Of a stretch of DNA of 64,000 nucleotides, positions 54,702 to 63,397 are shown one piece after another. Position 1 is the first letter of the stretch; each line of letters opens with the position of its first letter. The DNA lies in NCBI GenBank assembly GCA_025210525.1, contig JAOARP010000058.1, forward strand, positions 186,001 through 250,000, written 5' to 3'. The translations under genes and the position numbers were made by a program. This stretch comes from Marinisporobacter sp. (GTDB lineage: Bacteria; Bacillota; Clostridia; Peptostreptococcales; Thermotaleaceae). The notes under the pieces are model-generated. The model was not told where the DNA came from, did no database searches, and was given only the letters and a program-made list of their open reading frames with translations.

Positions 54702-54959
54702 ATGAATAATCAATCAAATTTTACGATGAAATTTAAAGTAGATAAGGAAAAAATCAATGAAATAGAAGAAATTTTAAAGAGTGTTCACAAATCCTTAAAG
54801 GAAAAAGGATATAATCCTATTAACCAATTAGTAGGATATATTTTATCTGGAGATCCTACATATATTACAAGCTATAATAATGCAAGAAGTTTAATTAGAC
54901 AAGTAGAAAGAGATGAATTATTAGAAGAAATTTTAAAGAGTTATTTAGAAAATAAGTAG
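54702..54959 (+). CDS. ireB: IreB family regulatory phosphoprotein (UPF0297)
   Basis: An 85-aa cytosolic protein of the IreB/YrzL family, phosphorylated by the PASTA kinase IreK in Enterococcus. It has the family stretch [31 protein letters not shown]. Position alaS-ireB-...-ruvX-DUF1292 is the typical Firmicutes order. The ribosome site GAAAGGAGTG precedes the ATG. Here two extra genes separate it from ruvX. Confidence 0.95.
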   Translation: MNNQSNFTMKFKVDKEKINEIEEILKSVHKSLKEKGYNPINQLVGYILSGDPTYITSYNNARSLIRQVERDELLEEILKSYLENK

Positions 54960-54971
54960 GAGAGAGATAAG

Positions 54972-57122
54972 TTGAGAAAAAAGACATCTAGAATATTGAT
55001 AGCTATTGTGACGCTGTTGATGATACTAACTTCTTTTTCATATGGTGAAGATAACAAAAGGGTTGTTTTAATCGTAATGAATGAGATGAATTATGAAGAA
55101 TTATATAATATGAATGCTGTTCAATCATTGATAAATGATGGAGCCATTGCTTTAATGAATAATCGAACTTCATCAAGATCAAATACTTATAAAGCCTATA
55201 CAACTATAGGAGCAGGGATTAGAGCAGAAGCATCTTCCAATACAATCGGTTTTTTTGAAGTAAATGATAAATTCAAATCTATCTACTTAAGAAGGACAGG
55301 TATAGAACTTCCAAGTACAGGAATTATCAATTTAGATATGACTAAACTCATTAAAGCTAATGAAAAGGGGCAATATGGAGCAATGCCTGGATCCCTTGGA
55401 CAATCCCTTCATGATAAAGGAATGAAAACAGCTGTAATTGGAAATGGAGATTATGAGGATAAGCTTGTTCGTTCTGCCGGAACTATTGCTATGGATCATA
55501 AGGGATATATTGATTATGGAGATATTAGACGAGATATTTTAATAGAAGATGATACATATCCTTTTGGATTAAAAAGTGATTACAAAAAAATGTTAGAGAT
55601 TTTTAAAGAAGCATATAAAAAATCTCAATTGACTGTAGTGGATATTGCTGACATTGGTAGACTAGAAAGATATAGACCCAATTTATCAGAGGAAATGTAT
55701 GTAAAGCAAAAATCAAAAATTTTAAAAGATGCCAATAGCTTCATTGATGATTTAGTAAAAAATATAGATGCGAAAAATACAAGAGTTGTGTTGGTTACAC
55801 CGTATCCATCGTCAGATGATATAAAAAGTGGGAATAGGTTGACACCTATTGTTTTCTATGGAGAGGGTGTGAGCAAAGGAGTTTTAACTTCAAGTACAAC
55901 AAGAAGGATTGGAATTATTGGAAATGTAGATATTGCTCCTTCTATTACAGATTATCTTGGGACAAGTTCTGAAAATATGACTGGACGAGCTGTTCAATTT
56001 GTAAGTAAAGATCTGAACTTTGATTTTTTACTAGATTTAAATAAGCAGGTAGTAAGCACATCAGAAAATAGATTACCTGTTTTATCTAGCTTTGCAGCTT
56101 TTGAAATATTGGTTTCTATTATAGGATTAATATTGATTTTGATTGAAGGAAAGTTCAATCAAAAAATGATTTGTTACTTTAAGAATATTTTACTCAGTAC
56201 AATGGCAGTGCCTTTTGTATTATTGATATTACCATTATTTCATGTTCAAAATCTTATTTTAACCTATATTATTTCTATTGTAGTAACTATTTTGATTACG
56301 TATATAACTAAAAAAATCAGTAAGCATACATTAGATAGTTTGTTGATTTTATCGTTTATTACTACTATAGGATTACTTTTAGATATTTGCACAGGTGCTA
56401 ATTTAATGAAAACTTCATTGTTAGGATATGATCCTATTATTGGTGCAAGATATTATGGGATAGGAAATGAATATATGGGCGTTTTAATTGGATCGACCCT
56501 AGTATTTGCAACGATGATTATTGACAGATTCAAATTCAATAAATTATGTACACTTTTAATTTTTGGAGGAACTATATTAATTATTGGATTTCCAAAACTA
56601 GGAGCAAATGTAGGAGGAACTATGACTGCTGTAGCAGCATTTATCTTTGCATCTTTAAGGTTATTTAAGATAAAAATAAAACTAAAGCAGCTCATAATTA
56701 TTGGAACCTGTATTGTATTAGTTGTAGGAATCATGGCTTTTATAGATATAAAGTTGATGAAGAGTCAGTCTCATTTAGCAGGAGCCATTGAGCAAATATT
56801 AAAAGGTGGACCTAGTGTCATATTCCTAATCATAAAAAGAAAAATTGCAATGAATTTAAGGTTAATTGGCGTTACCTATTGGAGCAAAGTATTAATGTCA
56901 GCTATTCTTATTTTAGCAACGTTATTTTATAGACCTGTAGGAATTCTTTATAAATTAACCAATTTATATCCTAATTTATCAATCGGCTGGTCAGGGATTG
57001 TTATGGCATGTGTTGTAGCATTTTTGGTGAATGATTCAGGTGTTGTTGCTGCAGCAACAGGAATTATCTTTTTAGCAATGAGTATATTATATCTTACGTT
57101 TTTTACTATAGAAGAAAGTTAG
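54972..57122 (+). CDS. Large membrane protein with phosphatase-like extracellular domain
   Basis: A 716-aa protein with an N-terminal signal/anchor (ILIAIVTLLMILTSFSYG). A region of about 30-345 has alkaline-phosphatase/sulfatase-like pieces (RVVLIVMNEMNYEEL, RLTPIVFYGEGVSKG, GNVDIAPSITDYLG). About eleven membrane segments follow from about 365 on. The classical metal-ligand set is not obvious. The TTG start follows GGAGAGAG. I do not recognise a named family; an envelope polymer or lipid-modifying role is a guess. It interrupts the usual ireB-ruvX pair. Confidence 0.72.
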   Translation: MRKKTSRILIAIVTLLMILTSFSYGEDNKRVVLIVMNEMNYEELYNMNAVQSLINDGAIALMNNRTSSRSNTYKAYTTIGAGIRAEASSNTIGFFEVNDKFKSIYLRRTGIELPSTGIINLDMTKLIKANEKGQYGAMPGSLGQSLHDKGMKTAVIGNGDYEDKLVRSAGTIAMDHKGYIDYGDIRRDILIEDDTYPFGLKSDYKKMLEIFKEAYKKSQLTVVDIADIGRLERYRPNLSEEMYVKQKSKILKDANSFIDDLVKNIDAKNTRVVLVTPYPSSDDIKSGNRLTPIVFYGEGVSKGVLTSSTTRRIGIIGNVDIAPSITDYLGTSSENMTGRAVQFVSKDLNFDFLLDLNKQVVSTSENRLPVLSSFAAFEILVSIIGLILILIEGKFNQKMICYFKNILLSTMAVPFVLLILPLFHVQNLILTYIISIVVTILITYITKKISKHTLDSLLILSFITTIGLLLDICTGANLMKTSLLGYDPIIGARYYGIGNEYMGVLIGSTLVFATMIIDRFKFNKLCTLLIFGGTILIIGFPKLGANVGGTMTAVAAFIFASLRLFKIKIKLKQLIIIGTCIVLVVGIMAFIDIKLMKSQSHLAGAIEQILKGGPSVIFLIIKRKIAMNLRLIGVTYWSKVLMSAILILATLFYRPVGILYKLTNLYPNLSIGWSGIVMACVVAFLVNDSGVVAAATGIIFLAMSILYLTFFTIEES

Positions 57123-57131
57123 GCGTATATT

Positions 57132-58082
57132 ATGGAATATAGGATATTAGGAAATACAGGAATCAAAGTATCGAGAATGTGCTTTGGGGGGCTAACAGTA
57201 GGTCCCTTGCAAGCTAATTTATCCGTTGAAGCAGGTGCTGAAGTTATAGCTGAAGCTTTTAATAGGGGAGTAAATTTTATAGATACAGCGCAACTATATA
57301 AAACGTATCCCTATATAAAAAGAGCTTTAGAAATAACTAAAAGAGGCGATATTGTAATTGCTTCAAAATCATATGCATATGATGAAGAAACGGCTAAGAG
57401 AAGTTTAGACGAAGCATTAACAGAATTAAATATTGATAAGATAGGTATTTTTTTATTGCATGAACAAGAAAGTGAACATACTTTAAGAGGTCATTATGAG
57501 GCGTTAAAGTATTACTTAAAAATGAAGGAAATGGGTATAATAAAGGCTGTAGGGATTTCAACCCATACAATTAGAGCTGTAGAAGCTGCTGCACAAATGG
57601 AAGAAATAGATGTGATTCACCCTATTATCAATATAAAAGGAATAGGAATTCAAGATGGTAGTCGTGATCAAATGCTTAAAGTCATCAAAAAAGCTTATAA
57701 AAACGGCAAGGGAATTTATGGAATGAAACCTATTGGAGGAGGAAATTTGATTCATTCAGTAGAAGAGAGTCTTGATTATGCCATCCATATAGATGAACTT
57801 CATTCAATAGCTGTTGGAATGCAAACGAAAGAGGAAGTTATTGCAAATGTTCTTAAGTTTAATGGGGAGAAAATTCCTGATGAAGTGATTAAAAAAATTT
57901 CTAAAAAGCCAAGAAAATTACATATAGATGATTGGTGTGAAAAGTGTGGAAGTTGTGTAAAACATTGTAAACACCAAGCGTTACAACTAATCAATGACCA
58001 AATAGTTGTAGATAGGAATAAATGTGTTCTTTGTGGGTATTGCAGTAGTTATTGTCCACAATTTTGTATAAAAATTGTATGA
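57132..58082 (+). CDS. Aldo/keto reductase with C-terminal 2[4Fe-4S] ferredoxin domain
   Basis: A 316-aa fusion. The aldo/keto reductase barrel (1-255) starts EYRILGNTGIKVSRMCFGG, with the family Asp and Tyr (FIDTAQLY). At the end are two CxxCxxCxxxC clusters (CEKCGSCVKHC and CVLCGYCSSYC). Such fusions are common in anaerobes and link carbonyl or related reduction to ferredoxin. Substrate unknown. It starts nine bases after the membrane-protein stop and is followed by ruvX. Confidence 0.9.
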   Translation: MEYRILGNTGIKVSRMCFGGLTVGPLQANLSVEAGAEVIAEAFNRGVNFIDTAQLYKTYPYIKRALEITKRGDIVIASKSYAYDEETAKRSLDEALTELNIDKIGIFLLHEQESEHTLRGHYEALKYYLKMKEMGIIKAVGISTHTIRAVEAAAQMEEIDVIHPIINIKGIGIQDGSRDQMLKVIKKAYKNGKGIYGMKPIGGGNLIHSVEESLDYAIHIDELHSIAVGMQTKEEVIANVLKFNGEKIPDEVIKKISKKPRKLHIDDWCEKCGSCVKHCKHQALQLINDQIVVDRNKCVLCGYCSSYCPQFCIKIV

Positions 58083-58095
58083 AAGATGAGGGTAA

Positions 58096-58509
58096 ATGAT
58101 GAGAATAATGGGATTAGATGTAGGAGATAAAACAATAGGTGTTGCCGCAAGCGATGCGCTAGGATGGACTGCTCAAGGAATTGAGACTATACGAAGAACA
58201 AATAAAAAGGCTGATTATAGACGAATTGGAGAAATCATTAAAGAAAAAGAAATAACAAAGATAATTGTTGGGCTACCTAAAAATATGAATGGTACTGTAG
58301 GTCCACAGGGAGAAAAAGTCTTAGAATTTGTTGAAGATTTAAAAAAGCGATTCACTGTTGAAATTATTCTATGGGATGAAAGATTAACAACAGTAGCGGC
58401 TGAAAGAATGTTAATCAGTGGAGATGTAAGCAGAAAGAAAAGAAAAAATGTAATTGATATGATTGCAGCTACGTATATTTTACAAGGATATTTAGATGGG
58501 CAAAAATAA
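58096..58509 (+). CDS. ruvX: Holliday junction resolvase / pre-16S rRNA nuclease, YqgF/RuvX
   Basis: A 137-aa RNase H-fold nuclease that trims the 5' end of 16S rRNA in other bacteria. The acidic catalytic residues are in [18 protein letters not shown] and the C-terminal [10 protein letters not shown] second ATG, three bases later, is equally possible. It lies in the usual alaS-ireB-ruvX-DUF1292 order. Confidence 0.95.
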   Translation: MMRIMGLDVGDKTIGVAASDALGWTAQGIETIRRTNKKADYRRIGEIIKEKEITKIIVGLPKNMNGTVGPQGEKVLEFVEDLKKRFTVEIILWDERLTTVAAERMLISGDVSRKKRKNVIDMIAATYILQGYLDGQK

Positions 58510-58526
58510 AAAAAGAGGTGAATGAA

Positions 58527-58775
58527 GTGGAAAATAAAAATAAGATAACTCTTTTAGATGACAGTGGAAAGGAAATAGATTTTGAAATTATTGCTACTTT
58601 GAAAGTTGAAGAAAATGAATATACGATCCTTTCTCCTATAGATGAAAAGGATGAGGGGGTAGTTATTTTTAAAGTGATTAATATAGATGGGGAAGAGGTT
58701 CTTGAAGGAATTGAAGATATGGAAGAATTAGATCAAGTCATTGCTGCTTACGAAGAATTATTTGAAGAAGAATAA
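58527..58775 (+). CDS. DUF1292 (YrzB/UPF0473) protein
   Basis: An 82-aa acidic protein of the DUF1292 family, of unknown function, recognised by the ITLLDDSGKEIDFEIIATL start and EEVLEGIEDMEELDQV. The GTG at 58527 lies six bases after AGAGGTG; an upstream GTG (58518) overlaps it. It almost always follows ruvX in Firmicutes. Confidence 0.9.
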   Translation: MENKNKITLLDDSGKEIDFEIIATLKVEENEYTILSPIDEKDEGVVIFKVINIDGEEVLEGIEDMEELDQVIAAYEELFEEE

Positions 58776-58860
58776 GTTGTAAAATGTTCTAAGGAATTAC
58801 CAGAAGATTTAATTGATATGCAATATCAATTACGAATAAATTAGGTTTTCAGGAGATGGT

Positions 58861-59010
58861 ATGATGCATATTATTTGTGAGACATGTGGAAATATCATAA
58901 AAGATCCAAAAACTGTTAGGTGTCCAAGGTGTTATACCTTATTAAAAAAGCAACATAAATGTGGAGATTGCAAAGGGTGCAGCTTGAAAGTTGAAAAATG
59001 CACTAAATGA
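58861..59010 (+). CDS. 49-aa zinc-ribbon protein
   Basis: A very short ORF, MMHIICETCGN..., with four CxxC pairs or near-pairs: CETC, CPRC, CGDC and CKGC, plus one late Cys. AGGAG lies five bases before the ATG (58861; a second ATG at 58864). It is the only reading of the 338-bp space between DUF1292 and fur. It likely binds zinc; role unknown. Confidence 0.65.
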   Translation: MMHIICETCGNIIKDPKTVRCPRCYTLLKKQHKCGDCKGCSLKVEKCTK

Positions 59011-59060
59011 GTTTATGTTTAGAAAAATCAGTATTTATCTCCAAAGAATAGAAAAACTCC

Positions 59061-59089
59061 TTGACTTTTATAGAAATTAGAATTAAACT
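59061..59089 (+). promoter_or_regulatory. Sigma-A promoter for the Fur-family gene
   Basis: TTGACT (59061-59066) and TAAACT (59084-59089) are 17 bp apart, about 50 bp before the start at 59138. AT-rich imperfect symmetry around it could bind the Fur protein itself, but no clear box stands out. Confidence 0.5.
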
Positions 59090-59137
59090 ATTTCATATAA
59101 GAGATATTATTAATTGAAAAAAGAAGGTGCTAAAGTG

Positions 59138-59569
59138 ATGGAAATTATGGAAAATTTGAAAGATAAGCTAAAAGAAAAAGGTTATAAGTTAACACCCCAA
59201 CGAAGAGCTACTTTAGATACCATTATAAAAAACCAAGGAAAGCATCTAAGTACTGAAGAAATCTATGACATGGTTAAGGAAAATTGCCCTGAGATTGGTT
59301 TGGCTACAGTATATAGAACTTTGCAGCTTCTTGATGAATTAGATGTTATTTCAAAAATAAATTTTGACGATGGATGTAGCAGATACGAACTCAATACACA
59401 TGAAGATGACCATCAACATCATCATTTAATATGTTTAAAATGCGGGGATGTTATTGAGGTAGAAGTAGACTTAATGGAAACATTAGAAGATGAAATCGAA
59501 AATAACTATAATTTTAAAATTAGTGATCATAAGGTGAAGTTCTTTGGATATTGTTCTAAGTGTCAGTAA
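59138..59569 (+). CDS. Fur family metal-dependent regulator
   Basis: A 143-aa Fur/PerR-type repressor: an N-terminal winged helix (KGYKLTPQRRATLDTI, ATVYRTLQLLDEL), the metal site HEDDHQHHHLICLKCG and a second CxxC at the end, CSKC, for structural zinc. FDDGCSRYEL favours Fur over PerR, but the class is unsettled. GAAGGTG lies eight bases before the ATG at 59138; an upstream TTG is less likely. Confidence 0.9.
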   Translation: MEIMENLKDKLKEKGYKLTPQRRATLDTIIKNQGKHLSTEEIYDMVKENCPEIGLATVYRTLQLLDELDVISKINFDDGCSRYELNTHEDDHQHHHLICLKCGDVIEVEVDLMETLEDEIENNYNFKISDHKVKFFGYCSKCQ

Positions 59570-59600
59570 ATCCTGTATCTCAAAGTTACAGGATTTTTTT
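59568..59600 (+). terminator. Intrinsic terminator after fur
   Basis: A perfect 10-bp stem (59568-59577 with 59587-59596), 9-nt loop and a tail of Ts. It starts in the stop codon. Confidence 0.88.
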
Positions 59601-59705
59601 ATCTATAAATTCTTTAATAAAATTTGTAAATGATCGTTTACTTATATAAAAAAAGAGCAATAATAATGATAAAAAGGTATGAATAGTTCCTAATAGGGTT
59701 CTATA

Positions 59706-59734
59706 TTGATAAGGTATACGAAATAAAGTATAAT
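59706..59734 (+). promoter_or_regulatory. Sigma-A promoter for rnj
   Basis: TTGATA (59706-59711) and TATAAT (59729-59734) are 17 bp apart, giving an untranslated leader of about 75 nt. A second TATAAT lies at 59743-59748. Confidence 0.7.
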
Positions 59735-59816
59735 GAATTAGGTATAATCGTCCGGGTTTGTTGTTTTTAATGAAATATCAGAGCGGAGATATAGTAGAGA
59801 GAAGGAGTGTGATATT

Positions 59817-61484
59817 GTGGCAAGAAAACCAGCAAAAATTAAAGTAATTCCTCTTGGTGGGCTAAATGAAATTGGAAAGAATATGATGGCCTTTGAATAT
59901 AAGGACAATATTATGATTATCGATTGTGGATTAAGCTTTCCAGAGGATGAAATGCTTGGAATTGATATGGTAATTCCAGATATTACTTATTTGATCAAAA
60001 ATAAAGATAAAGTAAGAGGGATTGTTCTTACTCATGGACATGAAGATCATATTGGAGCGTTACCTTATGTTTTAAAAAAATTAAATGTTCCTGTATATGG
60101 TACTAAGTTGACTTTAGGATTAGTGAACAATAAATTAAAGGAACATAAGCTATCCTCAAGTGTACATACTGAAGTTGTAAAACCTGGAGATGTGGTTAAA
60201 CTAGGAGAATTTAAAGTAGAATTTATTAGAACAAGCCATTCTATTGCGGATGCAGTTTGTTTGGCTATTCATACACCTATGGGAACTATTGTACATACAG
60301 GAGATTTTAAAATAGATTTTACACCAATTGATGGGGAACCTATTGATTTCCATAGATTAGCTGAACTTGGAAAAAAAGGGGTACTACTATTATTAGCAGA
60401 TAGTACAAATGTTGAAAGACAAGGATATACCATGTCAGAGAGAACTGTTGGGGTGACTTTTGAAAATATATTTAGAAATGCTACCCAGAGAATTATTGTT
60501 GCTACCTTTGCTTCAAATGTTCATAGAGTACAGCAAATTATAGATGCAGCTTATAAATTTAATCGAAAAATATCTGTATCTGGAAGAAGTATGGTAAATG
60601 TAGTGAATGTTGCTATGGAATTAGGCTATTTAAAGGTTCCAGAGGACATGCTAATAGATATTAATAGGATCAATGATTATCCAGACCATGAAGTAGTTGT
60701 CATAACTACAGGAAGTCAAGGAGAGCCTATGTCAGCATTATCAAGAATGGCATCTGCAGAGCATAGAAAGCTAGAAATACAACCAGGAGATATGGTTATT
60801 ATTTCTGCAACTCCTATACCTGGAAATGAAAAGACAGTAGCAAGGGTTGTCAATCAGCTATTTGAGAAAGGTGCAAATGTGATCTATGAAGCTTTAGCAG
60901 ACGTTCATGTTTCAGGACATGCATGTCAAGAAGAATTAAAATTAATGCATTCACTAATAAAGCCAAAATATTTTATTCCAGTACATGGTGAGTATAGACA
61001 TTTAAGACAGCATGGAAAGCTTGCTGAAAGCTTAGGAATGCCTACTCAAAATGTATTCACAATAGAAAATGGTCAAGTTGTAGAGATTTCAAGAGATCAT
61101 GCTAGAATCTGCGGAAATGTACCAGCTGGAAATATACTAGTGGATGGATTAGGTGTTGGAGATGTTGGAAACATCGTTCTTAGAGATAGAAAACATCTAT
61201 CAGAAGATGGATTAATGGTTGTAGTTGTAACCATTAAAAAAGAAGATGGGCAAGTAATATCAGGACCTGATATTATATCTCGTGGTTTTGTTTATGTGAG
61301 AGAGTCAGAAGTTTTAATGGTTGAAGCTAGATCAGTAGTAAGAAATGCATTACAAGTATGTCAATCTAATGGAGTAAGAGAATGGGCTGCATTAAAAGCT
61401 TCTATTAAAGATAGCCTAAAAGGCTTTTTATATGAAAAAACAAAAAGAAGTCCAATGATTTTACCGATTATTATGGAAGTATAA
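59817..61484 (+). CDS. rnj: Ribonuclease J
   Basis: RNase J, a 5'-exo/endonuclease that matures and degrades RNA. The 555-aa protein has the beta-lactamase-fold zinc site LTHGHEDHIGALPY near residue 75, the beta-CASP region (ADSTNVERQGYT) and the HVSGHA motif; a C-terminal domain follows. The GTG start follows GAAGGAGTG. It is transcribed alone between two intrinsic terminators. Confidence 0.96.
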   Translation: MARKPAKIKVIPLGGLNEIGKNMMAFEYKDNIMIIDCGLSFPEDEMLGIDMVIPDITYLIKNKDKVRGIVLTHGHEDHIGALPYVLKKLNVPVYGTKLTLGLVNNKLKEHKLSSSVHTEVVKPGDVVKLGEFKVEFIRTSHSIADAVCLAIHTPMGTIVHTGDFKIDFTPIDGEPIDFHRLAELGKKGVLLLLADSTNVERQGYTMSERTVGVTFENIFRNATQRIIVATFASNVHRVQQIIDAAYKFNRKISVSGRSMVNVVNVAMELGYLKVPEDMLIDINRINDYPDHEVVVITTGSQGEPMSALSRMASAEHRKLEIQPGDMVIISATPIPGNEKTVARVVNQLFEKGANVIYEALADVHVSGHACQEELKLMHSLIKPKYFIPVHGEYRHLRQHGKLAESLGMPTQNVFTIENGQVVEISRDHARICGNVPAGNILVDGLGVGDVGNIVLRDRKHLSEDGLMVVVVTIKKEDGQVISGPDIISRGFVYVRESEVLMVEARSVVRNALQVCQSNGVREWAALKASIKDSLKGFLYEKTKRSPMILPIIMEV

Positions 61485-61529
61485 TATTGTTTAAAGATGC
61501 TTAAAATGATCAATAGTTTAGAAAAATAA

Positions 61530-61575
61530 AAATATTAGTTATTCATAAAAAAATATGAATAGCTAATATTTTTTT
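61530..61575 (+). terminator. Intrinsic terminator after rnj
   Basis: An 18-bp stem (61530-61547 with 61554-61571, one G-U pair), 6-nt A loop and T-rich tail. Confidence 0.88.
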
Positions 61576-61602
61576 ATTTAGAGAAATCCTTTTGGGAAGC
61601 GG

Positions 61603-61631
61603 TTGTAAATATTTGTTGAGAATTGTATAAT
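61603..61631 (+). promoter_or_regulatory. Sigma-A promoter for mltG
   Basis: TTGTAA (61603-61608) and TATAAT (61626-61631) are 17 bp apart, 36 bp before the ATG. The pair is the same as the glyA promoter. Confidence 0.65.
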
Positions 61632-61667
61632 TAAAGGATGGAAATATTATAACTTGGAGGTAGTTTC

Positions 61668-62681
61668 ATGAAAGGGCAAAAATTCAAAGGACTTATACTT
61701 TTATGTATTGTAATCATTGTTTTAGGATTTGGTAAAATTCATTTTAACAAACAAATTGAACCAGTAAATAGAAATAATAATGAAGAAGTGATGATTAATA
61801 TTCCGATGGGAGTTTCTACGAAGCAAATTGCAAGAATTTTATATAAAGAGGATATGGTCAATAGTGAATGGGCTTTTCGTATTTTAAGTAAAAAATCAAA
61901 AGCTGATGGTAAAATGAAAGCGGGAAATTACTTCTTAAAGAAAAATATGTCATCGGAAGAAATTATAAAGAAACTCGTGAATGGAGATACTGTAAAAGAT
62001 ACAATAAAGGTAACGATTCCAGAAGGCTTTGAACTAGAACAAATTGCCAAAAGACTAGAAGAAAAAGGATTAACTACTGAAAAGGAATTTATAAACATTG
62101 CAGAGAATGAAGATTTTGATTACGCTTTTCTAGAAGATTTACCAGCAGGGAAAAACCGATTAGAGGGTTTTTTATTTCCTGATACTTATGAAATCGCTAA
62201 AAATGATACACCAAAGGAAATTATTATAAAAATGTTGAATCGTTTTGATAATATTTTTGTGGATGAGTATTATAAAAGAGCAGAAGAACTAAATATGACT
62301 GTAAATGATATCGTAACCCTTGCCTCTATTATAGAAAGGGAAGCAAAGGTAGATAAGGAAAGATCTATTGTATCAAGTGTTTTTTATAATAGAATAGAAA
62401 AAAGAATGCCTCTTCAATCTTGTGCTACTGTTCAGTATATTTTAGGAGAGAGAAAGGCTAGGCTTACTTTGAAGGATATAGCCATTGATTCCCCATATAA
62501 TACATATAAGCAAGATGGTTTACCTCCTAAGCCTATTGCGTCTCCTGGGAAAGCTTCTATAGAAGCAGCCCTTTATCCAAATAAAACAGATTATTTATAC
62601 TTTGTAGTAAGCAAAAATGGAGAGCATCACTTTAGTAAAACATATAAAGAACATTTAAAGGCAAAGAATAGCATGAACTAA
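61668..62681 (+). CDS. mltG: Endolytic peptidoglycan transglycosylase MltG (YceG)
   Basis: A 337-aa membrane-anchored lytic transglycosylase that cuts growing glycan strands. One N-terminal TM (LILLCIVIIVLGFG) precedes a LysM-like segment and the catalytic YceG domain; the catalytic Glu is in LASIIEREAKVDKER, and NRIEKRMPLQSCATVQYILG is the family stretch. AACTTGGAGG lies before the ATG. Confidence 0.95.
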   Translation: MKGQKFKGLILLCIVIIVLGFGKIHFNKQIEPVNRNNNEEVMINIPMGVSTKQIARILYKEDMVNSEWAFRILSKKSKADGKMKAGNYFLKKNMSSEEIIKKLVNGDTVKDTIKVTIPEGFELEQIAKRLEEKGLTTEKEFINIAENEDFDYAFLEDLPAGKNRLEGFLFPDTYEIAKNDTPKEIIIKMLNRFDNIFVDEYYKRAEELNMTVNDIVTLASIIEREAKVDKERSIVSSVFYNRIEKRMPLQSCATVQYILGERKARLTLKDIAIDSPYNTYKQDGLPPKPIASPGKASIEAALYPNKTDYLYFVVSKNGEHHFSKTYKEHLKAKNSMN

Positions 62682-62685
62682 AAAA

Positions 62686-62714
62686 TACGTGAAGCTTTTC
62701 ACGTACCTTTTTTT
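62686..62714 (+). terminator. Intrinsic terminator after mltG
   Basis: A perfect 8-bp stem (62686-62693 with 62698-62705), 4-nt loop and seven Ts. Confidence 0.85.
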
Positions 62715-62743
62715 GTTAAAGAATAGTGAAGGAGTTGTATAGA

Positions 62744-63385
62744 TTGAGTAATATCGTTAATCCATTGGTGGAAGAATATATAAGGGATATTTTGCCACGA
62801 AAAGAAGGCTTGTTAAAAGACATGGAGGAATATGCATTAGAAAATCATGTACCTATTGTACAGCCAGAAGTAGCAAAGCTTTTAGAAGTAATTACAAAAA
62901 TAAATCAAACAAAATCTATTTTAGAAGTAGGAACAGCAATCGGTTATTCTGCTATTATTTTTACAAAAGCTATGGGAGATGGAAAGCTTACAAGTATAGA
63001 AAGAAGATCAGATATGGTTGAAATTGCTAGAAAAAATATAGAAATAGCAGGGTTAAAGGATCAGATAGAGATTATTGAAGGCTGTGCAGAAGAAATTTTA
63101 CCAAATATAGAAGGAAAATTCGACTTGATCTTTTTAGATGCAGCAAAGGGACAATATATGAAGTTTCTTTCTTCAAGCATTAACCTTCTAAAAAAAGGAG
63201 GCATACTTGTCTCAGATAATGTATTATATAAAGGGATGATCGCTTCTGATGAATATGTAGTACGTAGAAAAATAACTATTGTAAAAAGGATGCGAAAATA
63301 TTTAGATTATATTATGGACCATCCAGACCTTACAACTTCATTATTACCTATGGGTGATGGTGTTGCTTTAAGCTATAAAAATTAG
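62744..63385 (+). CDS. O-methyltransferase (YrrM/TrmR-like)
   Basis: A 213-aa SAM methyltransferase. The SAM site is ILEVGTAIGYSAIIF near residue 65, with DLIFLDAAKGQY and LVSDNVLYKGM. YrrM/TrmR in B. subtilis methylates cmo5U-type tRNA wobble bases. GAAGGAG lies nine bases before the TTG at 62744; a GTG at 62726 overlaps it. The order mltG-trmR-U32 peptidase is the normal Firmicutes arrangement. Confidence 0.9.
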   Translation: MSNIVNPLVEEYIRDILPRKEGLLKDMEEYALENHVPIVQPEVAKLLEVITKINQTKSILEVGTAIGYSAIIFTKAMGDGKLTSIERRSDMVEIARKNIEIAGLKDQIEIIEGCAEEILPNIEGKFDLIFLDAAKGQYMKFLSSSINLLKKGGILVSDNVLYKGMIASDEYVVRRKITIVKRMRKYLDYIMDHPDLTTSLLPMGDGVALSYKN

Positions 63386-63397
63386 GAGGAAAAAAGA

